Shown one piece after another: positions 1-10,270 of a DNA stretch of 64,000 nucleotides (position 1 is the first letter of the stretch; each line of letters begins with the position of its first letter). Below the pieces are notes generated by a model. That model did not search any database. It had not been told where the DNA came from and saw only the letters and a list, made by a program, of their open reading frames with translations. The translations under genes and the position numbers were made by a program. Source of the DNA: Azolla caroliniana (lineage: Eukaryota > Polypodiophyta); assembly GCA_043228905.1 (NCBI GenBank), contig JBHGNT010000002.1:19406001-19470000 (forward strand), read 5' to 3'.

Positions 1-378
1 AAATTTTCGTACTCATTCAGGTGTGCCTGCACCGAGTCGGATTCTTTCATCCACAAGTTGTAGAGGTGCCGAATCAAATATATCTTTGTGGTGGCGACCT
101 TCCTCTCGACAATGTTTTCCATAGTTGTAAAGCAGTAGAACATGATTGCACTATGAAGTACATTGACTCCGACAAGTGCATCCGAATTGTGGCACGAACA
201 ATCCTGTCCAGCTTCTGTCATTTGTTCGGCTTGTATCCTTCTAGAACATTTTCAGTTTCGATGGGGTCGATTTTCCCCTTGACTATCAAATAGTCTTGCA
301 TCTGCTCCTTCCAGAAGTTGAAGTTCAATCCATCGAACTTCCTTAGACTCATCTGTGATGAACTGGATGTTGATGCCA
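1..378 (-). pseudogene. Copia gag N-terminus (broken, runs off left edge)
   Basis: Read on the minus strand from an ATG at 378, the translation starts MASTSSSSQMSLRKFDGLNF and continues with NFWKEQMQDYLIVKGK, the usual opening of a plant Copia gag (UBN2-type domain: a phi-x-FDG-x-NF segment, then a W-K-x-x-M motif). The frame meets a stop after about 50 codons and gag-like residues continue beyond it, so the copy is decayed. The leader, primer-binding site and LTR of the same element lie to its right (379-1332). The rest of the element lies outside the window. Confidence 0.7.
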
Positions 379-1031
379 TTTGTGTCGGCTTATTAGACTC
401 TGTTTGGAGTTCACTACAAACGGTGGTGGGATGCAGCTGATTGGCTCACTCGATATCGGTCTAGTTGGATTCGAATGCAAGTCGAATCAACTTCGATTAT
501 TGGCTGATTCTATCCGGAGTGGCTACAATCGGTCGAGTTAGCCGAGTTGAATATGAGTCTGTCGATTTGATTCCGACGCCAATTTCTAGATGTCGATCAC
601 AAATTTTGTGTCGATTATCTAGGCCAATCCTGCTTTGAATGACTATGATCATGAGAGGGACGGAGCCGACTGGTCCCCCCAAATGTCATCTAGCCGAATG
701 AGGCACGGACATGGGTAACTGTTCCCTGGAGCTGGATCTTTTTTTCGAGAGGTTACAACACATGAGTAGATAGTTTCTAACTTGGTAAAGCACGATCGAG
801 GCCGATTTGATAGAGATTCCACTATGAGCAGCTGCAATCACAGAAGTAAGGTATTGCCGATTGGCCTACCTTAAGAGTGATCTAGCTCGGTGGAGTGCAA
901 ATCTTTTGTTTTCTTTCTCTTCCCAAGATGAGATCTTGAACTCGAGTTCTTCAAGGGAGACGAAGCAAGAATGTTGTTGAAGACTGATGACGGTTGGCAG
1001 CGAGTTGAAGAACCTCAACTCTGATACCAAA
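379..1031 (-). other. Untranslated leader and PBS of the left Copia fragment
   Basis: This lies between the gag start and the LTR of the minus-strand fragment. Positions 1019-1031 read TTTGGTATCAGAG on the minus strand, the plant Copia primer-binding site complementary to initiator tRNA-Met. About 640 bp of leader follow without a convincing coding frame. Confidence 0.6.
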
Positions 1032-1332
1032 TGTTGGGAACTGAGACCATCAATGCGGAACATCAACAACACTTTGAGATGAAGATCACCAAGTGTACAA
1101 ATGAAAGCAAGATCAAAGAACAGAATGAGAGAGAGGGAGAGATCAAGAGACACACAATGTAACAGTTTTATTCAAAAATGGTTATGTAATACAATGGAGG
1201 CAACAATTCTCTAACAATAGCAACAACCCTATGAACTAGGTTACAAACCTTGTTATATAGTAACAGAGCTAGGGCAACTACCCCTTGACATATTTACATA
1301 AATGTCCTAAATCTAATTTTTTCAAGGGAACA
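1032..1332 (-). repeat. 5' LTR of the left Copia fragment
   Basis: On the plus strand it runs TGTTGGGAAC...AGGGAACA, so on the minus strand it opens with TGTTCCC and ends GGGAACA's partner CCCAACA, directly before the PBS. The right boundary is inferred from the TG...CA termini and abuts the Copia-A insertion point, so it could be a few bases off or continue beyond Copia-A. Confidence 0.5.
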
Positions 1333-1335
1333 ATG
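1331..1335. repeat. Target-site duplication CAATG, left copy (Copia-A)
   Basis: CAATG here is repeated at 6907-6911, immediately outside the other LTR. Confidence 0.88.
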
Positions 1336-1595
1336 TGACGGGAACTCAACACTCCTTATGCACAATGCTCGGCCACAACCGAGCTTAGAATCATACACAA
1401 AAAACAGGAAATGAAAAAACACGCGGCACAAAGGAGAAGAAAAATGTACACAAGATGTTTACGTGGAAAAAACCACGGCAGCCCACAAGCTGCAAACTAT
1501 CACTATGTTAGAATGTACAACAGTGAGTTCACGGAGGCAACGACCTCGTGCTCACGATCTTCACCACAGGCAGCGGTTACAACAGAGGCAACGAC

Positions 1596-1627
<32 letters not shown>

Positions 1628-2154
1628 GTACACTGTTACGCGCTCTATCTTCTTCTTGCACCAACAAGAATAACAACAACAACAGTCACTATAAGTTTGC
1701 CCTAAGTCATATTTATACTAATATGACTTTTCGGATATTTACAAATATAGCCTCGATGGACTCTCAGAAACATATTTACGAATATCTCTCTTCATCCGGT
1801 GAGCATTCCTCACCGGGTCTGCACCATCCGGCTCTCCGTAGCGGGGCACTCCTCATCCGGTTCTCACCGGGTCTGCACCATCCGGCTCTCTGTAGCCGGG
1901 TACTCCTCATCCGGTTCTCACCGGGTCTGCACCATCCGGCTCTCCATAGCTGGGTACTCCTCATCCGGTTCTCACCGGGTCTGCACAATCCAGCTCTCCG
2001 TAGCCGGGTACTCCTCATCCGGTTCTCACCGGGTCTGCAACATCCGGAGGGACCGGTTCTCACCGGGTCTGCACCATCCGGCTCTCCGTAGCCGAGTACT
2101 CCTCATCTGGTTCTCACCGGGTCTGCACCATCTGGAGGGACCTGTCTCCCAACA
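1336..2154 (-). repeat. Copia-A 3' LTR (819 bp)
   Basis: It begins TGACGGGAAC on the plus strand and ends CCCAACA at 2154. It holds a CT microsatellite (about 1598-1627) and about seven copies of a 54-bp unit. It is about 135 bp longer than its partner LTR, mainly because of extra repeat units. Confidence 0.9.
1795..2140. repeat. 54-bp minisatellite inside the Copia-A LTR
   Basis: Tandem copies of a GC-rich unit built around TCACCGGGTCTGCACCATCC are spaced 54 bp, with one shortened copy. The matching LTR at 6700-6890 has only about four. Open frames across the array on both strands are a by-product of the 54-bp (18-codon) period. Confidence 0.85.
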
Positions 2155-2166
2155 AACTCCCCCTTC
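2155..2166 (-). other. Polypurine tract of Copia-A
   Basis: The minus strand reads GAAGGGGGAGTT directly before the 3' LTR, where plus-strand cDNA priming occurs. Confidence 0.8.
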
Positions 2167-2572
2167 ACTCCAGCATGGGGTGTCTTACTAGTCCGATCCT
2201 CTTCCGGCATGCATCCAGCTTGTCGGGTATCAGAACTTTGGTCAGCATATCTGACCCGTTCTCGGCCGTGTGGATCTTCGTCAGCGCGAACTCTTGGTCA
2301 TCTACTCTTTCCCGGATCCAGTGATACCTTCGCTGGATATGCTTCGTCCGGGAATGGTGGGCCGCATTCTTAGCAAGGTGGATGGCACTTTGACTGTCGC
2401 AATAGAGTCGGTATTCATCTTGCCGGATACCGAGCTCTCCGATGAAGTCCTTCATCCATAATATTTCCTTGCCGGCTTCCACAGCTGCCATGTACTCCGC
2501 CTCCGTGGTTGACAATGCAACCGTCTTCTGCAGCCTCGACTGCCACGAAACAGCTCCCCCTACATATGTCAT
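2165..2572 (-). pseudogene. Copia-A RNase H domain
   Basis: The minus-strand frame contains SWQSRLQKTVALSTTEAEY and later DSQSAIHLAKNAAHHSRTKH, the two signature blocks of the Copia RNase H domain that removes the RNA strand of the RNA-DNA hybrid. It ends with the typical MLTKVL...HPMLE tail just before the polypurine tract. It is out of frame with the upstream reverse transcriptase, so a frameshift lies between about 2704 and 2572. Confidence 0.85.
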
Positions 2573-2703
2573 TACATACCCGGATGTAGACCGGCCGACA
2601 TGTCTGAATCGGTGAAACCGTCAAGTTGAGGTTTTCTGGAGCCGAATTGGAGACACATATTTGTAGTGCCCTTCAAATACCGGAGTATCCATTTGACCGC
2701 GTT

Positions 2704-3660
2704 CTAGTGCTCCTTGCCGGGATTGCTCATAAACCGGCTCACCACTCCGACTGTGTATCCTATATCCGGTCGGGTACACACCATTGCGTACATCAAACTC
2801 CCGACGGCAGAGGCATATGGAATCTTCATCATATCCGCCTTCTCTGCTTTCGTCTTCGGGCTTTGCTTACCGGATAGCCTGCAGTTTGCCGGAAGTGTCG
2901 ATCCGACCGGTTTCGCATCTGACATGTTGAACCGGTGAAGCACCTTTGTCACGTACTTCTCCTGTGACAGCCATAATTTCTTCTTTGACTGGTCCCGAAT
3001 GATGTGCATCCCCAGCATCTGTCTTGCCGGACCCAAGTCTTTCATTGAGAAGGTCCGGTTGAGAGCCTTCTTCAGCATCCGTATTTTGACTTGGTCCCGT
3101 CCGACGATCAACATGTCATTCACGTACAGAAGGAGTATCAGGAAGTCGCCTCCTTCGAACTTCTTCACAAACATGTAGTGATCGGCCTGCGTCTTGTGGT
3201 ACCCTTGATCGGCCATGAAGGAGTCGAACTTCAGGTACCATTGCCGGGGGGCCTGCTTCAGTCCGTACGGGCTCTTCTTCAACCGGCATACCAGGTGCTC
3301 CTTCCCTTTCTCCACGAATCCTTCCGGTTGCTGCATGTAGATCTCCTCTTCGAGGTCGCCGTGAAGGAATGTTGTCTTCACGTCCAACTGCTCTACCTCG
3401 AGGTCCATGCTTGTTGCTATACTCAGCACCGTCCGGATGGAGGTCATCTTTACTACCGGATAAAATATCTCGTCAATGTCCACGCCTTTTTTCTGCTGGA
3501 ACCCCTTCACCACGATCCTGGCTTTGTATCTCGGGGGGTTGCCGGCATCCCCCGGTTTCAACTTGTACACCCACTTATTTCGGAGTGCACGCTTTCCTTT
3601 TGGCAACTCCACCAATTCGTACGTATGGTTCTCATGCAGGGAATCCATCTCATCCTGCAT
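2704..3660 (-). pseudogene. Copia-A reverse transcriptase
   Basis: A 318-residue minus-strand segment with the plant Copia RT blocks [55 protein letters not shown] and the palm motif. The palm reads LLLYVNDMLIVG: the family has YVDD, so the first catalytic aspartate is asparagine here (codon AAT). The segment shares its frame with the upstream integrase but is cut off by a TGA at 3760-3762. It stops after SRFMSNPGKEH with RNase H out of frame. Confidence 0.9.
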
Positions 3661-3759
3661 GGCACTTAACCATTTTCGGCTGTGGGTGTCATCCTTCGCT
3701 TCTTCGAAGCTTTCCGGCTCCCCCTCATTGGTCAGCAGAACATGCTCTACATCCGGATA

Positions 3760-5277
3760 TCACCGGGGGGGCCTTCTCTCTCTGAGAGGATATCTCCGTC
3801 TTCGGGCTTCGGTAACCGGCTCCTCCATTTGCTCTTCACTTGAATCCGATTCGGGGTCTTGGCCGGTTCCGGATTCGACTTCCTCTACTTCTTCTTCAGC
3901 TTGTTCGGTATCCTCACCGTATCCGGTTGGTTCTTCGAGTGCTAACCGGTCTCTCGCTGGTTGGGTCTCCTCATCGTAGAATCGATCCTTACCAGTCGAC
4001 TCGGAGTTCATTATCTTCTTCTCCGACTCCCAGTCGGCGAGCGTCTTGTCCTCCATGAAGATAATATCTCGACTCCGGAATACCTTCTTGTCGACCAGGT
4101 CCCACACTCGGTAGCCGAACTCATCGTCACCGTAACCGAGGAATATGCATGGCCGGGTCTTTGGATCTAACTTTCCTCTCCGGTCCTTAGCTACATGCAC
4201 GTACGCGAGACACCCGAACACCTTCAAATGCCGGCAGGATACTTCCTTACCGGTCCACACTCTCTGTGGTGTGTCTCCGTCCAAGGGTACTGAGGGTGAT
4301 CTATTTATCACATATGTTGCCGTCGACAGTGCCTCAGCCCAAAACTTCTTGGGTAGTTTTGCATGCGCTAGCATACTCCGGACCCTCTCCATTATGGTCC
4401 GGTTCATCCTCTCGGCCAGTTCGTTTAGTTCCAGCGTCTTCGGCACGGTAAATTCGAGCCGGATTCCCTTCGAGCGGCAATACTCCTCGAACTGCCCCCG
4501 GTATTCTCCTCCGTTATTTGCTCGAACTGCCTTCAGCTTCCGGCCGGTTTCTCTTTCCACTCTCACGTGGAGCTCTCTGAAGACGGATAGCACCTAATCC
4601 TTCATCTTCAACGGTGTGGCCCACAACTTCCAGTTGTGGTCATCTATGAACGTCACGAAGTACTGCGCTCCGGCATGTGACTTCGTGTCTACTTGACACA
4701 CATCCGTATGCACCAACTCCAGTGGTGCATTACGTCTCATCGGTGGCCTTGGTCGGAAGGAGGTCCGGTTTTGCTTACCGGCCAGACAATCAGTGCACTT
4801 CTCCAAGTGCACGTTCTGCACTGGAATGAGGTTGTCTTCTGCAAGCCTCTTCATCCCCTTCTCGCTCATATGACACAGCCTCTTGTGCCACAGCTCACCA
4901 GCAGTGTCGGATGCCACGTTCACTTCTTCCGAACATAACCGGGCATTCATCAGGTACAGTGTGTTGACCTTCCGGGCCCGAGCCACAATCAGGCTCCCTT
5001 TGCTGAACTTCATAACACCGTTCCAGATGCTACCCGTGTAGCCTTCATCATCTAGCCGACCGGCTGATATCAGGTTCAGTCGAACCTCCGGAACGTGTCG
5101 GACATCCTTCAGCAGCAACTTGCATCCGGTTGGTGTTGTCAGCCACACGTCTCCTATGCTGACAATTCGGCATGTACCTTCATTCCCCATCCGGACACAG
5201 CCGTGATCACCAGCTGAGTAGGATGAGAAGCATTTTCGGTCCGGGGTAAGGTGGAATGACGCTCCGGAGTCTACCAC
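3760..5277 (-). pseudogene. Copia-A protease and integrase
   Basis: The minus-strand frame opens with VDSGASFHLTP, the aspartic protease active site (D-S-G). A GAG-pre-integrase segment with an HHCC zinc site follows (LWHKRLCHMS...CTDCLAGKQ), then the integrase core with HTDVCQ and, further on, LNELAERMNRTIMERVRSML carrying the catalytic Glu region. One TAG at 4594-4596 interrupts the core after ATPLKMKD; the frame resumes at once. The C-terminal part is acidic and ends at a TGA at 3760. A frameshift near 5280 separates it from gag. Confidence 0.88.
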
Positions 5278-6193
5278 CTAGGTTCTCGTCGCCAGCAAGG
5301 TTTATCTCACTCTCCTCGGTGATGAGCATCAACTCTTCTTCACTTGCCGCGATTGCCGTCGTTCCCTTCCGGTCCGTTCCCCTCCGGTCTTTACCGTTCC
5401 GGTCCGGGGTCCGCTTCGAACCGGTACCGTCGGTTTCCTTGTCTTTACGGAAATGCCGACAGTTCTTTTGGAAGTGTCCCGACTTGCCGCAATAGAAGCA
5501 AGTAGGCCTCCCCCTTGACTTTGACCGTGTCCCCGACTTCTCCCAGTTCTGGGGACTACGGTTTCTCTGTCTTCCGCGTTCCGATTCGGTAAGGAGCGCT
5601 TTGGAGTTGAAGCTCGTATCTTTATCTTTCCGACGCGCCTCCTCATCTAGCAAGCTCGACTTTACTCTTGCTAGGGATAACCGCCTTCCTTCCGGCCCGG
5701 CGTTGCCCAAAGTGACAACCAACATCTCCCAGCTATCCGGGAGGGAACCGAGCAGGAGTAGCGCTAGTACCTCATCGGCGAGAGGTACTTCCAATGATGT
5801 TGCCTGGTGGATCAGCCCCTGGAAGGCATTCATGTGCTCCGCCATGCTGGAGCCATCTTGGTACCGGAGTCTTACTAGCTTCCGGAATACCGAAACCTGA
5901 TTAACAACATTTTTGTTTTGAAACATTATGCCGATCTTCTCCCAGAGCTCATGAGCCTTGCTCTCTTCATTGAAGTTGTTGTACAGGCTCATGTGGATGA
6001 AGCACCGTATGTACGCCGTTGTCTTCATGTGCATCACCTCCCATATCGCGACGTCTATTTTGTCCGGTCTCTTGTCCCCGAACTGAACCGGTAGCCAGAG
6101 GTCTTTAACCACGAGCATGTCCCTCATCTTCGACTTCCACACTGAATAGTTGGAGCCGGTGAGCTTGAACATGCCGCCAAACGATTCGTCCAT
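5207..6193 (-). pseudogene. Copia-A gag
   Basis: Starts MDESFGGMFKLTGSNYSVWK about 20 bp inside the PBS, as expected for the capsid-like polyprotein that packages the element RNA. A UBN2-type domain (about residues 40-180) is followed by a basic, Ser/Arg-rich linker and a single CCHC zinc knuckle, CFYCGKSGHFQKNC (about 5460-5503). Its last about 25 residues are out of frame relative to the protease, which opens in another frame at 5277, marking an indel. Confidence 0.88.
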
Positions 6194-6210
6194 TTTCTGT
6201 GTCGTTTCTC

Positions 6211-6222
6211 TCTGATACCACT
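6211..6222 (-). other. Primer-binding site of Copia-A
   Basis: The minus strand reads AGTGGTATCAGA directly after the 5' LTR, complementary to the 3' end of initiator tRNA-Met. Confidence 0.85.
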
Positions 6223-6906
6223 TGACGGGAACTCAACGCTCCTTATGCACAACGCTCGGCCACAACCGAGCTTAGAATCATACACAGAAAACAGGAAACG
6301 AAAAAACACGCGACACAAAGGAGAAGAAAAATGTACGCAGGATGTTTACGTGGAAAACCCAAACTAAGGGAAAAACCACGGCAGCCCACAAGCTGCAAAC
6401 TATCACTACGTTAGAATGTATAACAGTGAGTTCACGGAGGCAACGACCTCGTGCTCACGATCTTCGCCACAGGCGGCGGTTACAACAAAGGCAACGACCT
6501 CTTTCTCTCTCTCTCTCTCTCTCTGTACACTGTTACGCGCTCTATCTTCTTCTTGCACCAACAAGAATAACAACAACAGTCACTATAAGTTTGCCCTAAG
6601 TCATATTTATACTAATATGGCTTTTCGGCTATTTACAAATATAGCCTCGATGGACTCTCAGAAACATATTTACGAATATGTCTCTTCATCCGGTGAGCAT
6701 TCCTCACCGGGTCTACACCATCCGGCTCTCCGTAGCGGGGCACTCCTCATCCAATTCTCACCGGGTCTGCACCATCCGGCTCTCTGTAGCCGGGTACTCC
6801 TCATCCGGTTCTCACCGGGTCTGCACCATCCGGCTCTCCGTAGTCGGGTACTCCTCATCCGGTTCTCACCAGGTCTGCACCATCTGGAGGGACCTGTCTC
6901 CCAACG
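6223..6906 (-). repeat. Copia-A 5' LTR (684 bp)
   Basis: Near-identical to 1336-2154 outside the repeat array. On the minus strand a TATA-like AGTATAAATA lies about 6605-6615, a plausible element promoter. The terminal A of the partner LTR is a G here (6906). Confidence 0.9.
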
Positions 6907-6911
6907 CAATG
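6907..6911. repeat. Target-site duplication CAATG, right copy (Copia-A)
   Basis: Matches 1331-1335 exactly. Confidence 0.88.
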
Positions 6912-6984
6912 TGAATACAACCATTATATGTCCATATTCGATAGCAAGCCAGATTGGAGTTCAAGGAGCAACAACCAGATGAAG

Positions 6985-7215
6985 GAGAGTGAGCCGGATA
7001 AGTTGGATCCAACGAAGAAGTGAGACCAGATCTGGATCCGAAGAGGCATCCAGAAAATGTGATATTTGTAAATAGGTTCTGTCACACATATTTGGGCCAG
7101 AATTGCAAATAGCCCTAAAGTTGTATTAGTATAAATACAACTAGGGTGAATCACTATGTATGATGATGAATGAAAGTTGTTGTTGGTTGTTGCCTCTGTA
7201 ACTAAGACAATGTAG

Positions 7216-7284
<69 letters not shown>

Positions 7285-7540
7285 TGTGTGTGTGTAGTAT
7301 CTCTGTAACCGTTTGTGGATGAAGAAGAACTCAATGTAGTTGCCTTGAAGTTCCTTGTTGTATACCTCCTACCATAGTGATTCTTTTTGGAGTTTGTGGA
7401 GTCCCGTGTTTTTCCCGTTTTAGGATTTCCACGTAAAATACTTGTGTCTCTGTACTTTCATTTCTGTTTTCTATCATTTTTGTCGTATGCACTTGCACTT
7501 GCATACGCATACGTATGAACCGATTGTGGTCAGTCGAATG
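6985..7540 (+). repeat. Diverged Copia-type LTR fragment, plus strand
   Basis: It shares the layout of the Copia-A LTR read on its sense strand: a TTTGTAAATA segment, ATTAGTATAAATACAACTAGGG as the core promoter region, a purine/pyrimidine microsatellite, then GTTTTTCCCGTTTTAGGATT and CCACGTAAAATACTTG. Termini and PBS are not found. Edges are approximate. Confidence 0.5.
7217..7294. repeat. Compound (GT)n(GA)n(GT)n microsatellite
   Basis: About 30 bp of GT, 36 bp of GA and 12 bp of GT, uninterrupted. Open frames through it are artefacts. Confidence 0.95.
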
Positions 7541-7549
7541 CTTATCACA

Positions 7550-8640
7550 TCCAATTTCCGTATGTTGTTTGTCGACTCAAAAAGCCTCTCTACAACTTCA
7601 AGCAGGCTCCTAGAGCATGGAACTCGAAGATCACTCAATATTTTCATCAAATCGGCTTCAAAATGTCCAAATCTGACAATTCCTTGTTCACCCGAAGCGA
7701 CTCCAGAGGATAGTTATTCATTATAATATATGTCAACTACTTGGTCATTGGAGAAGAGCACATAGCCGATATCAATCATATCAAGAAGCTTCTCTCCGGC
7801 ATCACTTCCTCGGTATAGAAGTAATTCGGACCTGAATGACATCATGATCTCTCAAAGGCACTACAATTAGAGTGCAAACCTGTGGCAACCCCTCTCAATT
7901 AGAACCTTAAGCTAGATGTTGAGTGTGGCACAGAAGAATGTGAGTTGATTCGCTATCGGCAACTGGCCGGAAGCCTAATCTATCTTACCATTACATGACC
8001 CAACCTTCGCTATCCGATTGATTTCCTTAACCAATTCATGTAGACACCTCATGACATTCATCTAGATTGTGCTAAGCAAGTGCTAAGGTATGTAAGTGGT
8101 ACTATGAATTACGACATCCTCTACAAATCAAGAATGACGATTCGACTCGAAGGGTACACAGATGTAGACTGGACCGACTAAACACCTAATAGATGATCAA
8201 CTTCCGGATTCATCTTCTCTCTTGGTAGTGGTGCCATATCATGGAGGAGCAAAAAGCATACGGCAGTCGCACTATTGAGCACAGAGGCCAAATACAAGGG
8301 CACAGACATTGTCGCCTGTGAAGCTATTTGGCTTAAGAGGAAACTAAAGGATCTAAACGTCTACATTGTCGATCCAATCCTCCCATACTGCGACAACCTT
8401 AGCAACATACACCTTGCTCACAACCCAGTTTTCCAAGCCCGGACTAAGCACATCAAGGTGCATTATCACTTCATCCGAGAACGTGTCTTGGTTGGAGATG
8501 TCGACTTGCAACATATCGACACGAGCCTTCAAACAACTGACATCTTCACGAAGGCCTAGGAGCTGACAAGCTTCGACAATTCACATCGGATCTTGGTCTT
8601 TCAAGCTCTAACTTGTTGAGCTTGAGGAGGAGTAAGCCTG
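7550..8640 (+). pseudogene. Copia RT C-terminus and RNase H fragment
   Basis: Starts abruptly inside reverse transcriptase (RLKKPLYNFKQAPRAW) and continues through a palm motif reading IIYVNYLVIGE where YVDD is expected. It ends with the RNase H blocks AVALLSTEAKYKGTD and HNPVFQARTKHIKVHYHFIR and the tail TTDIFTKA. Several stops and frame changes interrupt it. It is clearly related to Copia-2 (51330-52430) but is a separate, 5'-truncated copy. A polypurine tract and LTR start follow at 8801 and 8810. Confidence 0.82.
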
Positions 8641-8800
8641 AACCAAAAGCAAAGTGAGTTAGCATCACCAAGTCAAACCTAGACGGAGCCGGATGAAGCC
8701 AAACGAACAAAGGAGGGAGAATGAAGCTGAAACCGACTATGGAAGCCGACCGGATACTAGTAGATGAAAGTCTATTGTCCGTCGATCGGAAGTTGAGCTT

Positions 8801-8809
8801 GAAGGGGCA
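8801..8809 (+). other. Polypurine tract of the truncated Copia
   Basis: GAAGGGGCA directly before TGTTGAGAAT, the same arrangement as at 52670-52679 in Copia-2. Confidence 0.7.
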
Positions 8810-9008
8810 TGTTGAGAATCAAACTCAACTTCTCTATGGTGTGAACACATTTTAAGAGTATTCAAGTGTGTGAAAACCCCACTACTATGTAACATAACTA
8901 ATGTGTCATAAGACTTAACTTCTATGACACATAGTTTGTAGGTAGGTAGTTAAGTCCCCACCTCTTTCCCAAGAGGTAGTAAGAGAGTGTAGTCTGTACA
9001 GAGAAGGT
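8810..9008 (+). repeat. Truncated 3' LTR of the Copia fragment
   Basis: Opens TGTTGAGAATCAAACTCAAC like the Copia-2 LTR and loses similarity quickly. It is cut at 9009 by a different repeat starting TGTCACAATAC. Confidence 0.6.
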
Positions 9009-9194
9009 TGTCACAATACAATGACATAAAATACGTAGTTGGTGAGTATTGAACTTGCAACCTCATGTCAACAAGATGTCAAACTTCAATATTTTAATAT
9101 AAGCATGTATTTATATATCATGTACTTGATCTAGAAATACTCTCGAGTCACATACCCCTAGAAAGTTCTAGAACTAGAAGGACGCTTCCTCATC

Positions 9195-9260
9195 ATCGTC
9201 TTCGTTGTTTCGAAAGACGCTTCCTCATCATCATCGTCTTCGTTGCCTTGTATTCGACAT
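9195..9260. repeat. Short direct repeat CGCTTCCTCATCATC...
   Basis: A 36-39-bp unit with GACGCTTCCTCATCATC and GTCTTCGTTG occurs twice in tandem. Confidence 0.7.
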
Positions 9261-9584
9261 CATCATTTTCAATACCTCTTGTTGTCTTCATCAAATGCTA
9301 CTAAGCCCAACCTTCATTGTCATCAACACTACTTTGTATGTTCTTTCATCATCATCATTGTTCCACCCTCTTCATTTTCATTGTCATCATCTATAGGTAT
9401 CATTTTGCATCACGATTTTGGTGAGGATTGATTTAGATCACTCACCTTCCCAGCTCCGGTGGGTGTCACAACCACTCATTATCCTGGTGGAGATCGCGTC
9501 AGTTTCTCGCTAGTGCCCTCTCATGATAGAAGAAGTCGAGTTGACCGCTTTGTCTACACTCCTTCACTTGGCGGTGTTCCAGTT

Positions 9585-9975
9585 CCAGGTGAGGACCACA
9601 TGGTCACTCATGCGCGTTCGTGTTCCAATTCCAGTTCCCAGTGAGGACCGCACATGGTCGCTCACATTCCAGTTCCCGGTGAGGGCCGCACATGGTCGCT
9701 CATGCCCATTGGTGTTCGTGTTCCCGGTGAGGACCACACATGGTTGCTCATGCTCGTTGGTGTTCATGTTCCCCATGAGGACTGCACATGGTCGTTCACG
9801 CCCGTTGGTGTTCATGTTCCCGATGAGGAGCATACATGGTCACTCATGCCTGTTGGCGTTCCAATCTTCGGTGAGCACCAGACATGGTCACTCACACTAG
9901 TTGGTGTCATTGGTGTTCCAATCTCCGATGAGGACCACACATGGTCGCTCACGCTTGTTGGTGTTCCAGTCTCCG
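9585..9975. repeat. 48-bp minisatellite
   Basis: About eight imperfect units built around GTGAGGACCACACATGGTCG, most spaced exactly 48 bp (9679, 9727, 9775, 9823, 9871), with shorter or longer edge units. The period is a multiple of three, so long frames appear on both strands; none resembles a protein. Confidence 0.85.
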
Positions 9976-10127
9976 CTGACCCTACACCACACTTTCGAAA
10001 GACAGCCGTACAGGGGAGGATAATGTCACAATACAGTGACATAAAATACGTAGTTGGTGAGGATTGAACTTGCAACCTCATTTCGACAAAGTGTCATACT
10101 TAACCATTTTGATATAATGTTTACTTG

Positions 10128-10270
10128 GATGTGGTTTCATTTATTTAGTAGATTTAAGCCAATGCATCCAATAATGAAAGTTCAACCACGATCATTGGGG
10201 TATCTAAAACCATTTTTTGTGAAATGCTTAAAAGTCTGATTCACATGTTATTGTTTTTACCATGTTTTCC
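10128..10270 (+). pseudogene. Relic of the transposon-type transposase gene
   Basis: Translation gives FSRFKPMHPIMKVQPRSLGY followed by LKPFFVKCLK. This aligns with the start of transposase exon 2 at 33317 onward (FIRFKRMHPTIKVQLRTFES, LKPHFVRRLK). Nucleotide similarity continues through CACATGTTATTGTTTTTACC. It ends soon after, so this is an isolated fragment of a second copy of the 29747-41395 transposon family. Confidence 0.75.

Larger units (their letters stand above)
1336..6906 (-). mobile_element. Copia-A LTR retrotransposon, complete ends, degenerate coding
   Basis: This is a 5.57-kb element with two LTRs (1336-2154 and 6223-6906), a tRNA-Met-type PBS (6211-6222), a polypurine tract (2155-2166) and a 5-bp CAATG target duplication. 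Domain order on the minus strand is gag, protease, integrase, reverse transcriptase, RNase H, which is diagnostic of Ty1/Copia. The ORF is broken by a frameshift near 5280, stops at 4594 and 3760, and a further frameshift between 2704 and 2572. The RT catalytic motif is also altered. It is therefore a recent-looking insertion by its ends but non-autonomous. It landed at the edge of the LTR of an older Copia copy. Confidence 0.93.
9009..10122 (+). mobile_element. Possible short non-coding LTR element (LARD/TRIM-like)
   Basis: A block starting TGTCACAATACARTGACATA at 9009 recurs at 10024 with about 90% identity over about 80-100 bp in the same orientation. A purine-rich CAGGGGAGGATAA (10011-10023) sits just before the second copy like a polypurine tract. 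No coding frame of any retroelement domain lies between; the interior is mostly a 48-bp minisatellite. LTR 3' ends and a target duplication could not be placed. Confidence 0.4.

Noticed and set aside
1776-2191. Overlapping ORFs on both strands (SSGSHRVCTIRLSVAGY-type repeats)
   Set aside because: They are translations of the 54-bp LTR minisatellite, whose length is a multiple of three; not genes.
7334-7924. Minus-strand ORF with SLSLSLSHTHTHTH
   Set aside because: Translation of the compound GT/GA microsatellite at 7217-7294.
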